From contig NZ_CAMLFY010000073.1 of NCBI RefSeq assembly GCF_946479415.1, forward strand, positions 1 to 21,539: a DNA stretch of 21,539 bases. Reading direction: 5' to 3'. Below, piece after piece: positions 1 through 9,086 of this stretch. Under the pieces are notes generated by a model. It did no database searches. It was not told the DNA's origin and saw only the letters and a program-made list of their open reading frames with translations. The stretch is from an uncultured Shinella sp. Its GTDB lineage: Bacteria; Pseudomonadota; Alphaproteobacteria; Rhizobiales; Rhizobiaceae. The translations under genes and the position numbers were made by a program. Within the stretch, counting starts at the first letter, position 1. The number at the start of each line of letters is the position of its first letter.

Positions 1-1
1 C

Positions 2-3000
2 CGGCTTTTTGCGCGCGCGCTGGAAACACCGGGTGGCCTGAAGATCCAGACGATCCACGCCTTCTGCGAGGCGCTGCTGCACCAGTTTCCACTGGAAGCG
101 AACGTCGCCGGCCATTTTTCCGTGCTCGACGACCGCGCCGCCGCCGTGCTGCTGGCGGATGCGCGCCGCACGCTCCTGACCGCGACGGCGAACGAGGACG
201 ACCCGGCTCTGGCCGAGGCCTTTGCGACGGTGCTCGACATTGCCGACGATACCGGCCTGGAAAAACTGATCTCCGACATCGTCGCCGCGCGCGGGCCGAT
301 CCGCAGCTTCATCGACGACGCGGACAAGGCCGGCGGCGTGGCCACCATGCTAAGACGGGAAACCGGTTTAGCGGCGACGGAAACCGCCGACACCATCCTT
401 GCCGCCTTCTGGCCGCTCGATGGCCTTTCGGGCACGACGCTGGAGGCCTATCTTTCGGCGGCGGAAACGCTCGGCAGCGAGACGGTGAAAAAATCGGCCG
501 CCGGCCTGCGCGGCCTGATCCGGCTCACGGATGCGGAGGCGCGCCGTGCGGCCTTGCACAAGCTGTTCTTCACCGACAGCGGCAGTCCGCGAAAGATCGA
601 CAATGCCTTCTTCTCCGCCGCGCTGAAAAAACAGTTTCCGCAGTTCGAAGACGCGCTGATCGCAGCGCAAGAGCATGTCGTGGCCTGCACGGAGCGGCTG
701 CGGCGCCTGCGCATGGTGGAGGCGACGCTGGCGGCGCTCACCATCGCCGAACGGCTGATCGGCGATTACGAGGACCTGAAGCGCGCGCGCAGCCTGCTCG
801 ATTTCGACGACCTGATCGACCGCACCGCGACTCTGCTCACCCGCGAGCGGGTCAGCGCCTGGGTGCATTACAAGCTCGACCAGGGCATCGACCACATCCT
901 CGTCGACGAGGCGCAGGACACCAGTCCGCGGCAATGGCAGATCGTGAAGGCGCTGACCGACGATTTCTTTGCCGGCGAAACGGCGCGGCGGGTCGAGCGC
1001 ACGATCTTCGCGGTGGGCGATGAAAAGCAGTCGATCTACTCCTTCCAGGGCGCGCGGCCGGAACGTTTTGCCGAAGAAGGCCGCGCGGTTTCCCGGCGCA
1101 CGCAGATGGCGGAGGCGGCGTTTAGCCCGATCCGGCTGCTGCTCTCCTTCCGTTCGACGCGCGACGTGCTCTCGGCCGTCGACCAGGTGTTTCTCAACCC
1201 CGCCAATGCACGCGGCCTGTCGCCCGATGGTGACGAGATCGTGCATGCCTCCAACCGCGGGCGTGAACCCGGTGCCGTCGATGTCTGGGAGGTGATCGCC
1301 GCGCCGCCCGGTCTCGACGAAGAGGACTGGACAGCGCCCTTCGATGCGGTGGCCGAGGAAGCGCCGATCAATGTGCTGGCGCGGCGCATCGCCGATACGC
1401 TTGCCCTATGGATCGGCCGCGAGACAGTGACGGAAAAGGGCAAGGCGCGGCCGATGGCGGCAGGCGACGTGATCGTGCTGGTGCGCAAGCGCGACGCCTT
1501 CGTCAATGCGCTGACCCGCACGCTGAAACAGCGCCACAATCTGCCCGTCGCCGGCGCCGACCGGTTGGTGCTGACCAAGCATATCGCCGTGCAGGACCTG
1601 ATGGCGCTCGGCCGCTTCGCCGTGCTGCCGGAAGACGATCTTTCGCTGGCTGCGCTGATGAAGAGCCCGCTTTTCGGCCTGAGCGAGGAGACCGTGTTCG
1701 AGCTCGCCGCCCGGCGCGACGAGCGGCAGAGCCTCTGGATGCGGCTGCGGGAGATGGCGCAAACCAATGCGGCGCTGGAACCAGTCGTTCGCCGCCTTTC
1801 AGACCTCATCGGCCAGGCGCGCGAACAATCCGTGCATGATTTTTATGCGCGCATTTTGGGTGCCGGCGGCGGGCGGCGGGCATTCCTCGCCCGGCTCGGG
1901 GCGGAAGCGGGCGAGATCATCGACGAATTCCTGACCTTCGCGCTGGAGCAGGAAGAAAATGGCCTACCCGGCCTGCAGGCCTTCGTCTCCACGCTGGAGC
2001 TGGAGGCGCCAACGGTCAAGCGCGAGCAGGATAAGGCGCGCGGCGAAATCCGCATCATGACGGTGCACGCCGCCAAGGGTCTGGAGGCGCCGGTCGTCTT
2101 TCTCGTCGACGGCGGCTCGAAGCCGTTCAATGCCAACCATATGCCGAAACTGCGTTTCCTCGCGGGCGGTCCTCTGGCCGGCGGCCTGCCGGTCTGGCTG
2201 CCGCTCAAGGACCTCGGCAACGGGCTGACGGAGGCCGATGCCGAGCGCATCCGGGCGGGCGCGGAAGAGGAATATCGCCGGCTGCTCTATGTGGCGATGA
2301 CGCGCGCGGCCGATCGGCTCGTCGTCTGCGGCTATCGCGGCCGGCAAGAGGCCAAGGACACCTGGCATGCGATGATCGCCACGGCCCTTGCCGCGGATGA
2401 AAGCCGTTGCGTCGAGACGACCTTCTCGACGGCGGGCGAAAGCTGGCAGGGCCTTTCCTGGCGTGAGGCGGGGGCGGCGGATATCGGCACGGTGTCGACC
2501 ACGGCAACCGAAGAGCGGGCGAAGGCGATGCTGCCGGAAGCACTCGGCAAACCGCTGCCGCCGCAGAAGGCCCTGCCGCGCCCCTTGAGCCCTTCGGGTG
2601 CGGCGGCCGTCATCGAGACCGACACGGCGGATCTTCTGGTGCCCTCCGCATTGTTCGGCCGCAAGGGCGGCGGCGCGACCGGCAGCGGGCTGGCGCTGGA
2701 GCGGGGGCGCATCCTGCACCGCTTCCTGCAAATCCTGCCGTCCTTTGCCCCGGAGGAGCGCCCGGCGGCGGCGCGGCGCTATCTGGAGCGGGCGGTGGCG
2801 CATTGGCCTGATCATGCCCGCACCTCGCTGGTGGAGGCGGCGCTGGCGGTGATCGGCGACGAGAGCCTTGCCGCGATCTTCTCGCCCCTGGCGCGTGCGG
2901 AAGTCTCGATCATGGGCACGCTGTCGCTCGGCCGGCGGGATTTTGCAGTCTCCGGCCGCATCGACCGCATGGCCGTCGGTGGCGATGCCGTCGAGATCGT

Positions 3001-3211
3001 CGATTTCAAGACGAACCGCGTGCCGCCGGCCACCGTTTCGGACATTCCCTTCGAACACCGGGCGCAGCTTGCGATCTATCGGACGATCCTCACGCCGCTC
3101 TATCCGGACAAGAAAATCCGCTGCGGGCTGATCTATACCGAGGCGGCGAAAACCTTCTGGCTGGAGCCGGCGCTGCTCGATGCGAGCCTTGCCGAACTCA
3201 AGGCAAAGTGA
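2..3211 (+). CDS. addA: Double-strand break repair helicase-nuclease AddA, 5' end cut off
   Basis: The reading frame is already open at the window edge, so the gene starts upstream; an internal GTG at 122 is not the true start. The 1069 visible residues are the bulk of a UvrD-like helicase with a C-terminal nuclease, as in AddA of the AddAB (RecBCD-like) double-strand-end resection complex. Helicase motifs seen in order: Walker B DEAQD (905-919), GDEKQSIYSFQG (from about 1017), SFRST (about 1148), TVHAAKG (about 2060) and the arginine-finger segment YVAMTRA (about 2290). The C-terminal RecB-type nuclease shows GRIDRM and the catalytic DFKTNR (3002-3019), followed by a QLAIY motif. The Walker A lysine region lies outside the window. 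From memory full AddA is about 1180 residues, so roughly 110 are missing. addB is expected upstream. The trxA gene follows 104 bp downstream with its own candidate promoter. Confidence 0.96.
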   Translation, partial: RLFARALETPGGLKIQTIHAFCEALLHQFPLEANVAGHFSVLDDRAAAVLLADARRTLLTATANEDDPALAEAFATVLDIADDTGLEKLISDIVAARGPIRSFIDDADKAGGVATMLRRETGLAATETADTILAAFWPLDGLSGTTLEAYLSAAETLGSETVKKSAAGLRGLIRLTDAEARRAALHKLFFTDSGSPRKIDNAFFSAALKKQFPQFEDALIAAQEHVVACTERLRRLRMVEATLAALTIAERLIGDYEDLKRARSLLDFDDLIDRTATLLTRERVSAWVHYKLDQGIDHILVDEAQDTSPRQWQIVKALTDDFFAGETARRVERTIFAVGDEKQSIYSFQGARPERFAEEGRAVSRRTQMAEAAFSPIRLLLSFRSTRDVLSAVDQVFLNPANARGLSPDGDEIVHASNRGREPGAVDVWEVIAAPPGLDEEDWTAPFDAVAEEAPINVLARRIADTLALWIGRETVTEKGKARPMAAGDVIVLVRKRDAFVNALTRTLKQRHNLPVAGADRLVLTKHIAVQDLMALGRFAVLPEDDLSLAALMKSPLFGLSEETVFELAARRDERQSLWMRLREMAQTNAALEPVVRRLSDLIGQAREQSVHDFYARILGAGGGRRAFLARLGAEAGEIIDEFLTFALEQEENGLPGLQAFVSTLELEAPTVKREQDKARGEIRIMTVHAAKGLEAPVVFLVDGGSKPFNANHMPKLRFLAGGPLAGGLPVWLPLKDLGNGLTEADAERIRAGAEEEYRRLLYVAMTRAADRLVVCGYRGRQEAKDTWHAMIATALAADESRCVETTFSTAGESWQGLSWREAGAADIGTVSTTATEERAKAMLPEALGKPLPPQKALPRPLSPSGAAAVIETDTADLLVPSALFGRKGGGATGSGLALERGRILHRFLQILPSFAPEERPAAARRYLERAVAHWPDHARTSLVEAALAVIGDESLAAIFSPLARAEVSIMGTLSLGRRDFAVSGRIDRMAVGGDAVEIVDFKTNRVPPATVSDIPFEHRAQLAIYRTILTPLYPDKKIRCGLIYTEAAKTFWLEPALLDASLAELKAK

Positions 3212-3254
3212 GATACCGGGCGTGACGGATCGCGCCGGCCCGGCACTTCAGGGC

Positions 3255-3283
3255 TTGAAACCGGGGGCTCGGCGCATCACATT
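3255..3283 (+). promoter_or_regulatory. Candidate sigma-70 promoter of trxA
   Basis: A TTGAAA hexamer (3255-3260) preceded by C lies 17 bp from CACATT (3278-3283), in the 104-bp gap between addA and trxA. The -35 resembles the rhizobial consensus CTTGAC; the -10 is poor. It would let trxA be transcribed independently of addA. This is a match by eye only. Confidence 0.3.
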
Positions 3284-3315
3284 TCATGCAACAATCACCG
3301 TTCAAGGAGAGCCTC

Positions 3316-3636
3316 ATGGCTACCGTAAAAGTCGACCAGTCCAACTTCCAGGCTGAAGTCCTGAATTCCGCAGAGCCTGTCGTCGTCGATTTCTGGGCCG
3401 AATGGTGCGGCCCGTGCAAGATGATCGCCCCGGCACTCGAGGAAATCGCAACGGAACTCGCCGGCAAGGTGAAGGTTGCCAAGCTGAACATCGACGAGAA
3501 CCCGGAACTGGCCGCGCAGTTCGGCGTGCGCTCGATCCCGACGCTTGCCATGTTCAAGGGCGGCGAAGTGGCCGACATCAAGGTCGGCGCCGCCCCCAAG
3601 ACGGCCCTTGCTTCCTGGATTTCCAGCGCCGCCTGA
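3316..3636 (+). CDS. trxA: Thioredoxin
   Basis: A 106-residue cytosolic thioredoxin that reduces protein disulfides using electrons from thioredoxin reductase. The active site WCGPC occupies residues 30-34 and the conserved cis-proline is Pro75 in RSIPT. Length and fold order are those of a classical single-domain TrxA with no signal peptide. The ATG at 3316 is chosen because an AAGGAGA ribosome site lies at 3304-3310. An in-frame ATG at 3286 would add ten unconserved residues and bury that site. The gene lies after addA and ends just before a strong bidirectional terminator. Confidence 0.97.
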   Translation: MATVKVDQSNFQAEVLNSAEPVVVDFWAEWCGPCKMIAPALEEIATELAGKVKVAKLNIDENPELAAQFGVRSIPTLAMFKGGEVADIKVGAAPKTALASWISSAA

Positions 3637-3656
3637 TCGGTCCGACTGGTCCAAAG

Positions 3657-3685
3657 AAAAAGCCCGGCTTCGGCCGGGCTTTTTT
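3657..3685. terminator. Bidirectional rho-independent terminator between trxA and folC
   Basis: AGCCCGGC (3661-3668), a TTCG tetraloop and GCCGGGCT (3673-3680) form a perfect 8-bp stem. It is flanked by AAAA on the left and a T run (3680-3685) on the right, so it works on either strand. It separates the convergent trxA (plus) and folC (minus), whose stop codons are 55 bp apart. Confidence 0.92.
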
Positions 3686-3691
3686 CGTTTC

Positions 3692-5035
3692 TCAGGTGGG
3701 TGGCGTGCCGTTATCGGCAAGCACATCGCCGACGAGATAGAGTGAGCCGCCGATCAGGATACGGGGCGGCACCGAATCCTCCTCCGTGATGCGGCCGATT
3801 TCGGCAAGGGCTTCGGCGACGGTCGAGTAGGCTTCCGCCTCCAGCCCGGCGCGGGCGGCATCCTCAGCCAGCGCCACCGGGTCGAGGCCGGCGTCGGATC
3901 CGCGGATCGGCACGGTGAAGACGCGCTCGGCCAGACCGCCGAAAGGCTCGAAATAGCCGACCGGGTCCTTGGTGTTGATCATGCCCGTTACGAGGAAGAG
4001 CGGGCGAGCCTCGCGTTCCTCGAAATTCGCCATGGTCTCGGCAATCACCTGGCCGGCACCGGGATTGTGGCCGCCATCGACCCAGATCTCGCTGGCGCGC
4101 GGGGCGATACGGGCCAGCGCGCCGTCCGTCAGCCGCTGCAAACGGCCCGGCCATTCGACATGGCTGAGGCCCATTTCCATCGCCTGTTCGGACACGGTGA
4201 AGCCGGTGGCCTTCACCGCGCGGATCGCGGCGGCGGCATTGGCATATTGGTGGCGGCCGGGCAGGCGCGGCAGCGGCAGGTCGGCAAGGCCGAATTCGTC
4301 CTGATAGACGAGGCGGCCATATTCCTGATGCGCCATGAAATCCTGGCCATAGATGGCATGCGGGCAGCCGAGCCGCTCGGCGGTCTCGATCAGCACGTCG
4401 CGAGCGGCATCTTCGGTCTGGAAACCGATGACGACGGGCACGCCGCGCTTCATGATGCCGGCTTTTTCCGCCGCGATCAGTTCGACACGGTCACCGAGAT
4501 AGGCCTGATGATCGAGCGAGATCGGCATGATGATGGAGACGGCCGGGCGCGGGATGACATTCGTCGCGTCGAAACGCCCGCCGAGACCGACCTCGATGAT
4601 CGCGACATCGGCCGGATGTTCGGCAAAGAGCACGAAGGTGACGGCGGTCAGGATTTCGAAGACGGTGATCTTTTCCCCGCCATTGGCCTCCGCAACGCGA
4701 CGCACGGCATCCGCCAGAACCGCGTCTTCCACGAACTGCCCACGCCCGCCTTTGACACCGAGACGGTAACGCTCATGCCAGTTGACGAGATGCGGCGAGG
4801 TGTGGACATGCACGCTGAGGCCCTGGGCCTCGAGGATGGCGCGGCAGAAGGCGGTAACCGAGCCCTTGCCGTTGGTGCCGGCCACATGGATGACCGGCGG
4901 CAGTTTCAGATGCGGATCGCCAAGTGCTGCAAGCAGCCGCGTGATGCGGTCGAGCGAAAGATCGAACCCCTTGGGATGGAGACCGAGAAGCTTCTCGATC
5001 TCCGCTGCGGCTTCGCTGACCACCACGCCGGTCAT
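3692..5035 (-). CDS. folC: Bifunctional folylpolyglutamate synthase / dihydrofolate synthase
   Basis: A 447-residue cytosolic Mur-ligase-family enzyme that adds glutamate to dihydropteroate and to folates, using ATP. The P loop GTNGKGS is at residues 53-59, followed by SPHLVNWHERYRLG, the FEILTAVTF and EVGLGGRFDATN segments, the SLDHQAYLGD metal-site region, and a C-terminal GGHNPGAG motif. All are in the family order and the length is normal. The ATG begins one base after the accD stop (TGA-C-ATG), so folC is probably translated by coupling to accD and is the last gene of the trpFBA-accD-folC block. Transcription ends at the shared terminator with trxA. Confidence 0.95.
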   Translation of the reverse strand: MTGVVVSEAAAEIEKLLGLHPKGFDLSLDRITRLLAALGDPHLKLPPVIHVAGTNGKGSVTAFCRAILEAQGLSVHVHTSPHLVNWHERYRLGVKGGRGQFVEDAVLADAVRRVAEANGGEKITVFEILTAVTFVLFAEHPADVAIIEVGLGGRFDATNVIPRPAVSIIMPISLDHQAYLGDRVELIAAEKAGIMKRGVPVVIGFQTEDAARDVLIETAERLGCPHAIYGQDFMAHQEYGRLVYQDEFGLADLPLPRLPGRHQYANAAAAIRAVKATGFTVSEQAMEMGLSHVEWPGRLQRLTDGALARIAPRASEIWVDGGHNPGAGQVIAETMANFEEREARPLFLVTGMINTKDPVGYFEPFGGLAERVFTVPIRGSDAGLDPVALAEDAARAGLEAEAYSTVAEALAEIGRITEEDSVPPRILIGGSLYLVGDVLADNGTPPT

Positions 5036-5036
5036 G

Positions 5037-5939
5037 TCACTGGGCCGCGATGGCGACGGCGCCGTTGGTGACCGAGACGGCCGCCGGCTTCTTCATGAGG
5101 ATCTTCAGAAGACGGGCGAGCGTATCGGGAATGTCGTGACGCTTGACGACCATGTCGACCATGCCGTGATCCAAGAGATATTCCGAGGTCTGGAAGCCCT
5201 CGGGCAGCTTTTCGCGGATGGTCTGCTCGATGACGCGCTTGCCGGCAAAGCAGATTTCAGCGCCCGGCTCGGCGAGGTGGATATCGCCCAGCATGGCATA
5301 GGAGGCTGTCACGCCGCCGGTCGTCGGGTTGGTGAGCACGACGATATAGGGCAGGCCTGCTTCCTTCAGCATTTCCACGGCAACGGTGGTGCGCGGCAAC
5401 TGCATCAGCGAGAGGATGCCTTCCTGCATACGCGCGCCGCCCGAGGCGGGGAACATGACGAGCGGGCACTTTTCGGCGATCGCGCGTTCGAAGGCCTTGA
5501 TGATGGCCTCGCCGGCGGCAATGCCGAGCGAGCCGCCCATGAAGTTGAATTCATGCACGACGCCGACGAGCTTGACGCCGCGCACCTTGCCCACCCCGGC
5601 AACGATCGTGTCTTCCAGGTCGGTCTTGACGCGGCTGTCCTTCAGGCGATCCGCATATTTCTTGGAATCGCGGAACTTCAGCGGATCCTGCGCCACCTTC
5701 GGCTGCTGCAGGGCCTCGAACACGCCGTCGTCGAAGAGATCCTTGAGGCGGGCCTTGGCCGGCATCTTCATGTGGTAGCCCGAGGCCGGGATGACCCACT
5801 TGTTTTCCTCGAGATCGCGGTGGAACACCATCTCGCCGGTTTCCGGGCACTTGATCCAGAGATTGTCCGGTACATCCCGGTCAGGGCGGCCAAGCATCGA
5901 GTTGATCTTCGGCCGAACGTAATTCGTGATCCAGTTCAC
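5037..5939 (-). CDS. accD: Acetyl-CoA carboxylase carboxyltransferase subunit beta
   Basis: A 300-residue subunit which with AccA transfers carboxyl from biotin to acetyl-CoA, the first committed step of fatty acid synthesis. The crotonase-like core is intact ([46 protein letters not shown]). The N-terminal zinc ribbon is degenerate: only Cys31 of the usual four ligands remains. By comparison with the E. coli C-x2-C...C-x2-C pattern the others appear as Thr34, Ile50 and Ser53. From memory other Rhizobiaceae share this, so it is lineage-specific and not damage. The start is GTG, with GGGAG about 8 bases upstream. It lies 90 bp after trpA across an intergenic repeat and is coupled to folC. Confidence 0.96.
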   Translation of the reverse strand: MNWITNYVRPKINSMLGRPDRDVPDNLWIKCPETGEMVFHRDLEENKWVIPASGYHMKMPAKARLKDLFDDGVFEALQQPKVAQDPLKFRDSKKYADRLKDSRVKTDLEDTIVAGVGKVRGVKLVGVVHEFNFMGGSLGIAAGEAIIKAFERAIAEKCPLVMFPASGGARMQEGILSLMQLPRTTVAVEMLKEAGLPYIVVLTNPTTGGVTASYAMLGDIHLAEPGAEICFAGKRVIEQTIREKLPEGFQTSEYLLDHGMVDMVVKRHDIPDTLARLLKILMKKPAAVSVTNGAVAIAAQ

Positions 5940-5961
5940 GGTCTAGACTCCCGTTAATCTG

Positions 5962-6007
5962 AGCAATTCCGGACGGAAAACCGCTTCACACTTTTCCTGG
6001 AATTGCT
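5962..6007. repeat. 46-bp rhizobial-type intergenic palindromic repeat
   Basis: The element is bounded by perfect 9-bp inverted ends, AGCAATTCC (5962-5970) and GGAATTGCT (5999-6007), with an interior rich in GGAAAACCGC and CACTTTTCC words. It fills the gap between trpA and accD. A second, left-degenerate copy is at 14016-14051 with nearly the same interior. I recall this family as very common between genes in Rhizobium-group genomes; its function is unknown to me. As RNA it could form a hairpin between the trpA and accD coding regions. Confidence 0.8.
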
Positions 6008-6029
6008 TGTCCGATCCCATGTGGGAACT

Positions 6030-6869
6030 TTACTCCGCCGCCGCAAGGCGCGACGCACGCACGCCCGATGCAAGGCTCATGACCAGCGTTTCGACACCGG
6101 CAACGGTGGCGGCACTGGCCTTGCCGTCCGCCGTCAGGCTGGAGGCGATCTGGTTGACGATGGCCGTGCCGACGACGACGCCATCCGCCGAAGCACCGAT
6201 GGCCCGTGCATGCTCGGCCGTCTTGACGCCGAAGCCGACGCAGACCGGCAGCTTGGTATGCGCCTTGATGCGGCCAACGGCGCCGCCGATGAGCGACGGA
6301 TCCGGCAGGGCCGAACCGGTGATGCCGTTCATCGAGACGTAATAGACGAAGCCCGACGTGTTCTTCAGAACGGCCGGCAGGCGCTTCTCATCGGTCGTCG
6401 GCGTGGCGAGACGGATGAAGTTGATGCCCTTGGCAAGCGCGGGGATGCACAGTTCATCATCCATTTCCGGCGGCAGATCGACGACGATCAGGCCGTCGAT
6501 GCCGGCTTCCAGCGCGTCATCGAGGAAACGCTCGACGCCGTAGATGTAGATCGGGTTGTAGTAGCCCATCAGCACGATCGGGGTCGCGTCGTCTTCCTTG
6601 CGGAAGTCGCGCGCCATCTGGATCGTCTTGGCGAGCGTCTGGCCGCCGGCGAGCGCGCGCTGGCCGGCCACCTGGATCGCCGGGCCATCGGCCATCGGGT
6701 CGGAGAACGGCATGCCGAGTTCGATGACGTCGGAGCCGGCCTTCGGCAGCGCCTTCATGATTTCCAGCGAGCTCGCATAATCCGGATCGCCGCCCATGAA
6801 ATAGGTGACGAGGGCCGGGCGGCCTTCCGCGGCAACATCCGCGAAGCGTTTGTCCATGCGTGCGGTCAT
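6030..6869 (-). CDS. trpA: Tryptophan synthase alpha chain
   Basis: A 279-residue TIM-barrel enzyme that cleaves indole-3-glycerol phosphate to indole and glyceraldehyde 3-phosphate and passes indole to TrpB through the alpha-beta tunnel. The catalytic pair is Glu50 ([10 protein letters not shown]) and Asp61 (DPMADGP). The loop GYYNPI and the phosphate-binding GFGVK and ADGVVVGTA segments are present. The ATG at 6869 follows the trpB TGA by one base, with GGAG upstream, so translation is coupled. A second Met four codons in is a less likely start. The protein ends just before the intergenic repeat that leads to accD. Confidence 0.97.
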   Translation of the reverse strand: MTARMDKRFADVAAEGRPALVTYFMGGDPDYASSLEIMKALPKAGSDVIELGMPFSDPMADGPAIQVAGQRALAGGQTLAKTIQMARDFRKEDDATPIVLMGYYNPIYIYGVERFLDDALEAGIDGLIVVDLPPEMDDELCIPALAKGINFIRLATPTTDEKRLPAVLKNTSGFVYYVSMNGITGSALPDPSLIGGAVGRIKAHTKLPVCVGFGVKTAEHARAIGASADGVVVGTAIVNQIASSLTADGKASAATVAGVETLVMSLASGVRASRLAAAE

Positions 6870-6870
6870 C

Positions 6871-8091
6871 TCAGAGCTCCATGCCGAGGATCTTGCCGAC
6901 GGTGAAGATATCCTTGTCGCCGCGGCCGGAGAGGTTCATCAGGATGATCTGGTCCTTGCCCATCTTGGGCGCGCGCTTGATCACCTCTGCAATGGCATGG
7001 CTCGGCTCGAGCGCCGGAATGATGCCTTCGAGTTTGGTCAGGAGCTGGAAGGCTTCCAGCGCCTCGTCGTCCATGATCGGAACATATTCGGCGCGGCCGA
7101 TCTGGTGCAGCCAGGCGTGTTCCGGGCCGATACCGGGATAGTCGAGGCCCGCCGAGATGGAGTGGCCTTCCTTGATCTGGCCGTCGGCATCCTGCAGCAG
7201 ATAGGTGCGGTTGCCGTGCAGAACACCCGGCGAACCGGCCGTCAGCGAGGCACAGTGCAGGTCGCCGTCAAGGCCCTTGCCGCCGGCTTCGACGCCGACG
7301 ATCCGGACGCTCTTGTCGTCGAGGAACGGGTGGAAGATGCCGATGGCATTGGAACCACCGCCGACGGCGGCAATGACCATGTCCGGCAGGCGGCCTTCGG
7401 CGGCCATCAGCTGCTCGCGGGCTTCCGTGCCGATCACGGCCTGGAAATCGCGCACCAGCTCCGGATAGGGATGCGGGCCGGCGGCGGTGCCGATCAGGTA
7501 ATAGGTGTCGTCGACATTGGTGACCCAGTCGCGCAGCGCCTCGTTCATCGCATCCTTCAGCGTGCCGCTGCCGGCGGTGACGGGCTTCACCTCGGCACCG
7601 AGCAGTTTCATGCGGAAGACGTTCGGCGCCTGACGCTCGACGTCGGTTGCGCCCATATAGACGACGCAGGGAAAGCCGAAACGCGCGGCGACGGTGGCCG
7701 AGGCCACGCCGTGCTGGCCGGCACCTGTTTCGGCGATGATGCGCGTCTTGCCCATGCGCTTGGCAAGCAGGATCTGGCCGATGCAGTTGTTGATCTTGTG
7801 CGAGCCGGTGTGGTTCAGCTCTTCGCGCTTGAAATAGATTTTTGCGCCGCCGAGATGCTGCGTCAGGCGTTCGGCATAATAGAGCGGGCTCGGGCGGCCG
7901 ATATAATGGGCGCCGAGGTGCTTCAGCTCCGCCTGGAAGGCCGGGTCGGTCTTGGCCTTGTCCCATTCCGCCTGAAGTTCGAGGATCAGCGGCATCAAAG
8001 TTTCGGCGACGAAACGACCGCCGAAAATGCCGAAGCGACCGTCCTCATCGGGACCTTCGCGATACGAATTCAGGTTGGGTGACTGGTTCAC
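6871..8091 (-). CDS. trpB: Tryptophan synthase beta chain
   Basis: A 406-residue PLP enzyme that condenses indole with L-serine to give tryptophan, working as a heterotetramer with TrpA. The PLP Schiff-base lysine is Lys99 in NHTGSHK, the catalytic Glu is Glu121 in ETGAGQHG, and the PLP phosphate loop GGGSN is at 244-248. The length and the N-terminal [10 protein letters not shown] motif are canonical for TrpB1. The start is GTG, overlapping the trpF stop as GTGA, with an AGGGAGAGG ribosome site upstream. Overlap on one side and a 1-base gap to trpA on the other indicate one co-translated unit. Confidence 0.97.
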   Translation of the reverse strand: MNQSPNLNSYREGPDEDGRFGIFGGRFVAETLMPLILELQAEWDKAKTDPAFQAELKHLGAHYIGRPSPLYYAERLTQHLGGAKIYFKREELNHTGSHKINNCIGQILLAKRMGKTRIIAETGAGQHGVASATVAARFGFPCVVYMGATDVERQAPNVFRMKLLGAEVKPVTAGSGTLKDAMNEALRDWVTNVDDTYYLIGTAAGPHPYPELVRDFQAVIGTEAREQLMAAEGRLPDMVIAAVGGGSNAIGIFHPFLDDKSVRIVGVEAGGKGLDGDLHCASLTAGSPGVLHGNRTYLLQDADGQIKEGHSISAGLDYPGIGPEHAWLHQIGRAEYVPIMDDEALEAFQLLTKLEGIIPALEPSHAIAEVIKRAPKMGKDQIILMNLSGRGDKDIFTVGKILGMEL

Positions 8092-8762
8092 TTGCCTCTC
8101 CCTGCGACGGCGGTCTTGTCGTCCGCCTTGTTCGCCGCCTCAAAAAACGCTTCCATCAAGCCGAGATCCTTGACCCCCGGCGCGCTTTCGACACCCGAAC
8201 TGGCGTCGATGCCCGGCGCGCTGGTCAGTTGAATGGCCTCGGCGAGGTTATCCTTGTTCAGCCCACCCGAAAGCATGTAATCGACGCTTTCGTCAAGCAA
8301 ATGCATGAGTTTCCAGTCGAAGGAGACCCCGTTGCCGCCCGGAAGTTCAGAGCCTGCCGGCGGTTTCGCGTCGAACAGGAACCGGTCGGCGATGCCGATA
8401 TAGGGATCGATCTTCTTCAGGTCATCCGCTTCGCGCACCGAGAAGGCCTTGATGACAGGCAGGCCGTAGACCGCCTTGACCGTCAGCACCCGCTCGGGGC
8501 TTTCCTTGCCGTGCAGCTGGAGAATGTCGGGCGAGAGCTGGTCGACGATCTCGTCCAGCGTGTCGCTATCGGCATCGACGGTCACCGCGACGATCTTCAC
8601 ACGACCGCGCACCCGGTCGGCCAGACGGCCGGCGTCGGAGGGCTCGATATTGCGCGGGCTTTTCGGAAAGAAGATGAAGCCAATATGGCTCGCGCCGAGC
8701 GCAACCGCCTTGTCGACGGCCTCTTCGGTCTTCAGCCCGCAGATTTTAATGTCGCGTTTCAT
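8088..8762 (-). CDS. trpF: Phosphoribosylanthranilate isomerase
   Basis: A 224-residue TIM-barrel enzyme that converts N-(5-phosphoribosyl)anthranilate to the carboxyphenylamino-deoxyribulose 5-phosphate used by TrpC. The general base Cys8 (IKICGLK) and general acid Asp131 (FLFDAK) are present, as are [15 protein letters not shown], and the phosphate-binding MLSGGL and DASSGVE segments. The ATG at 8762 is chosen because homology begins exactly there. The frame stays open to 9170, but that part is unconserved and antisense to a small membrane-protein gene. The Shine-Dalgarno before this ATG is poor, a run of C and T. It is the first gene of the trpFBA-accD-folC block. The other trp genes are not in this window. 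Confidence 0.95.
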   Translation of the reverse strand: MKRDIKICGLKTEEAVDKAVALGASHIGFIFFPKSPRNIEPSDAGRLADRVRGRVKIVAVTVDADSDTLDEIVDQLSPDILQLHGKESPERVLTVKAVYGLPVIKAFSVREADDLKKIDPYIGIADRFLFDAKPPAGSELPGGNGVSFDWKLMHLLDESVDYMLSGGLNKDNLAEAIQLTSAPGIDASSGVESAPGVKDLGLMEAFFEAANKADDKTAVAGRGK

Positions 8763-8836
8763 GGGGAAGGGGTTCGCACGAATCACCGGAAGAGTCGAGC
8801 CGAAAGACGGCGGCAATAGGACTGGAAACGCCACCC

Positions 8837-8865
8837 TTGCACGGCCCGCGAGACGGCCCATATGG
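8837..8865 (+). promoter_or_regulatory. Candidate promoter for the YqaE-like gene
   Basis: TTGCAC (8837-8842) is followed after 17 bp by ATATGG (8860-8865), 26 bp before the ATG of the YqaE-like gene. It lies in the 129-bp divergent region shared with trpF. Seen by eye only. Confidence 0.4.
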
Positions 8866-8891
8866 AAGGAAACGACAGACCGGAGACATCC

Positions 8892-9086
8892 ATGCGGCTC
8901 ATCATTGCCATCCTCCTGCCCTTTCTCGTGTTTTTCACCATCGGGCGGCCGATTGCCGGCATTATCTGCCTGATTTTGCAGGTGACGCTGATCGGCTGGC
9001 TTCCGGCCGCCATCTGGGCGGTTTATGCGCTCAGCCAGTATAATACCGACAAGAAGATCAGCGAAGCGCTCGGCAACCGTCGCTAG
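8892..9086 (+). CDS. YqaE/Pmp3-family small membrane protein
   Basis: A 64-residue hydrophobic protein starting MRLIIAILLP, the signature opening of the YqaE/Pmp3 (UPF0057) family. Two membrane segments are visible, about residues 2-18 and 22-47, ending in a short charged tail (TDKKISEALGNRR). In yeast and plants these proteins affect membrane potential and salt or cold tolerance; the bacterial role is unclear. The ATG at 8892 has GGAG at 8882-8885. An upstream in-frame ATG at 8862 lies in the predicted promoter and is rejected. Its TAG stop overlaps the stop of the convergent metallopeptidase gene in a shared CTAG. Confidence 0.85.
   Translation: MRLIIAILLPFLVFFTIGRPIAGIICLILQVTLIGWLPAAIWAVYALSQYNTDKKISEALGNRR

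Noticed and set aside
11..20. GCGCGCGCGC dinucleotide run
   Set aside because: Five units only, within addA coding sequence, encoding Ala-Arg residues; expected in GC-rich DNA.
3286..3315. Earlier ATG for trxA at 3286
   Set aside because: It would place the AAGGAGA ribosome site inside the gene and add ten residues not seen in thioredoxins.
4067..8082. Plus-strand open frames at 4067-5071, 4782-5957, 6003-6905 and 6805-8082
   Set aside because: Each is the antisense shadow of folC, accD, trpA or trpB; composition is low-complexity and no motif is recognisable.
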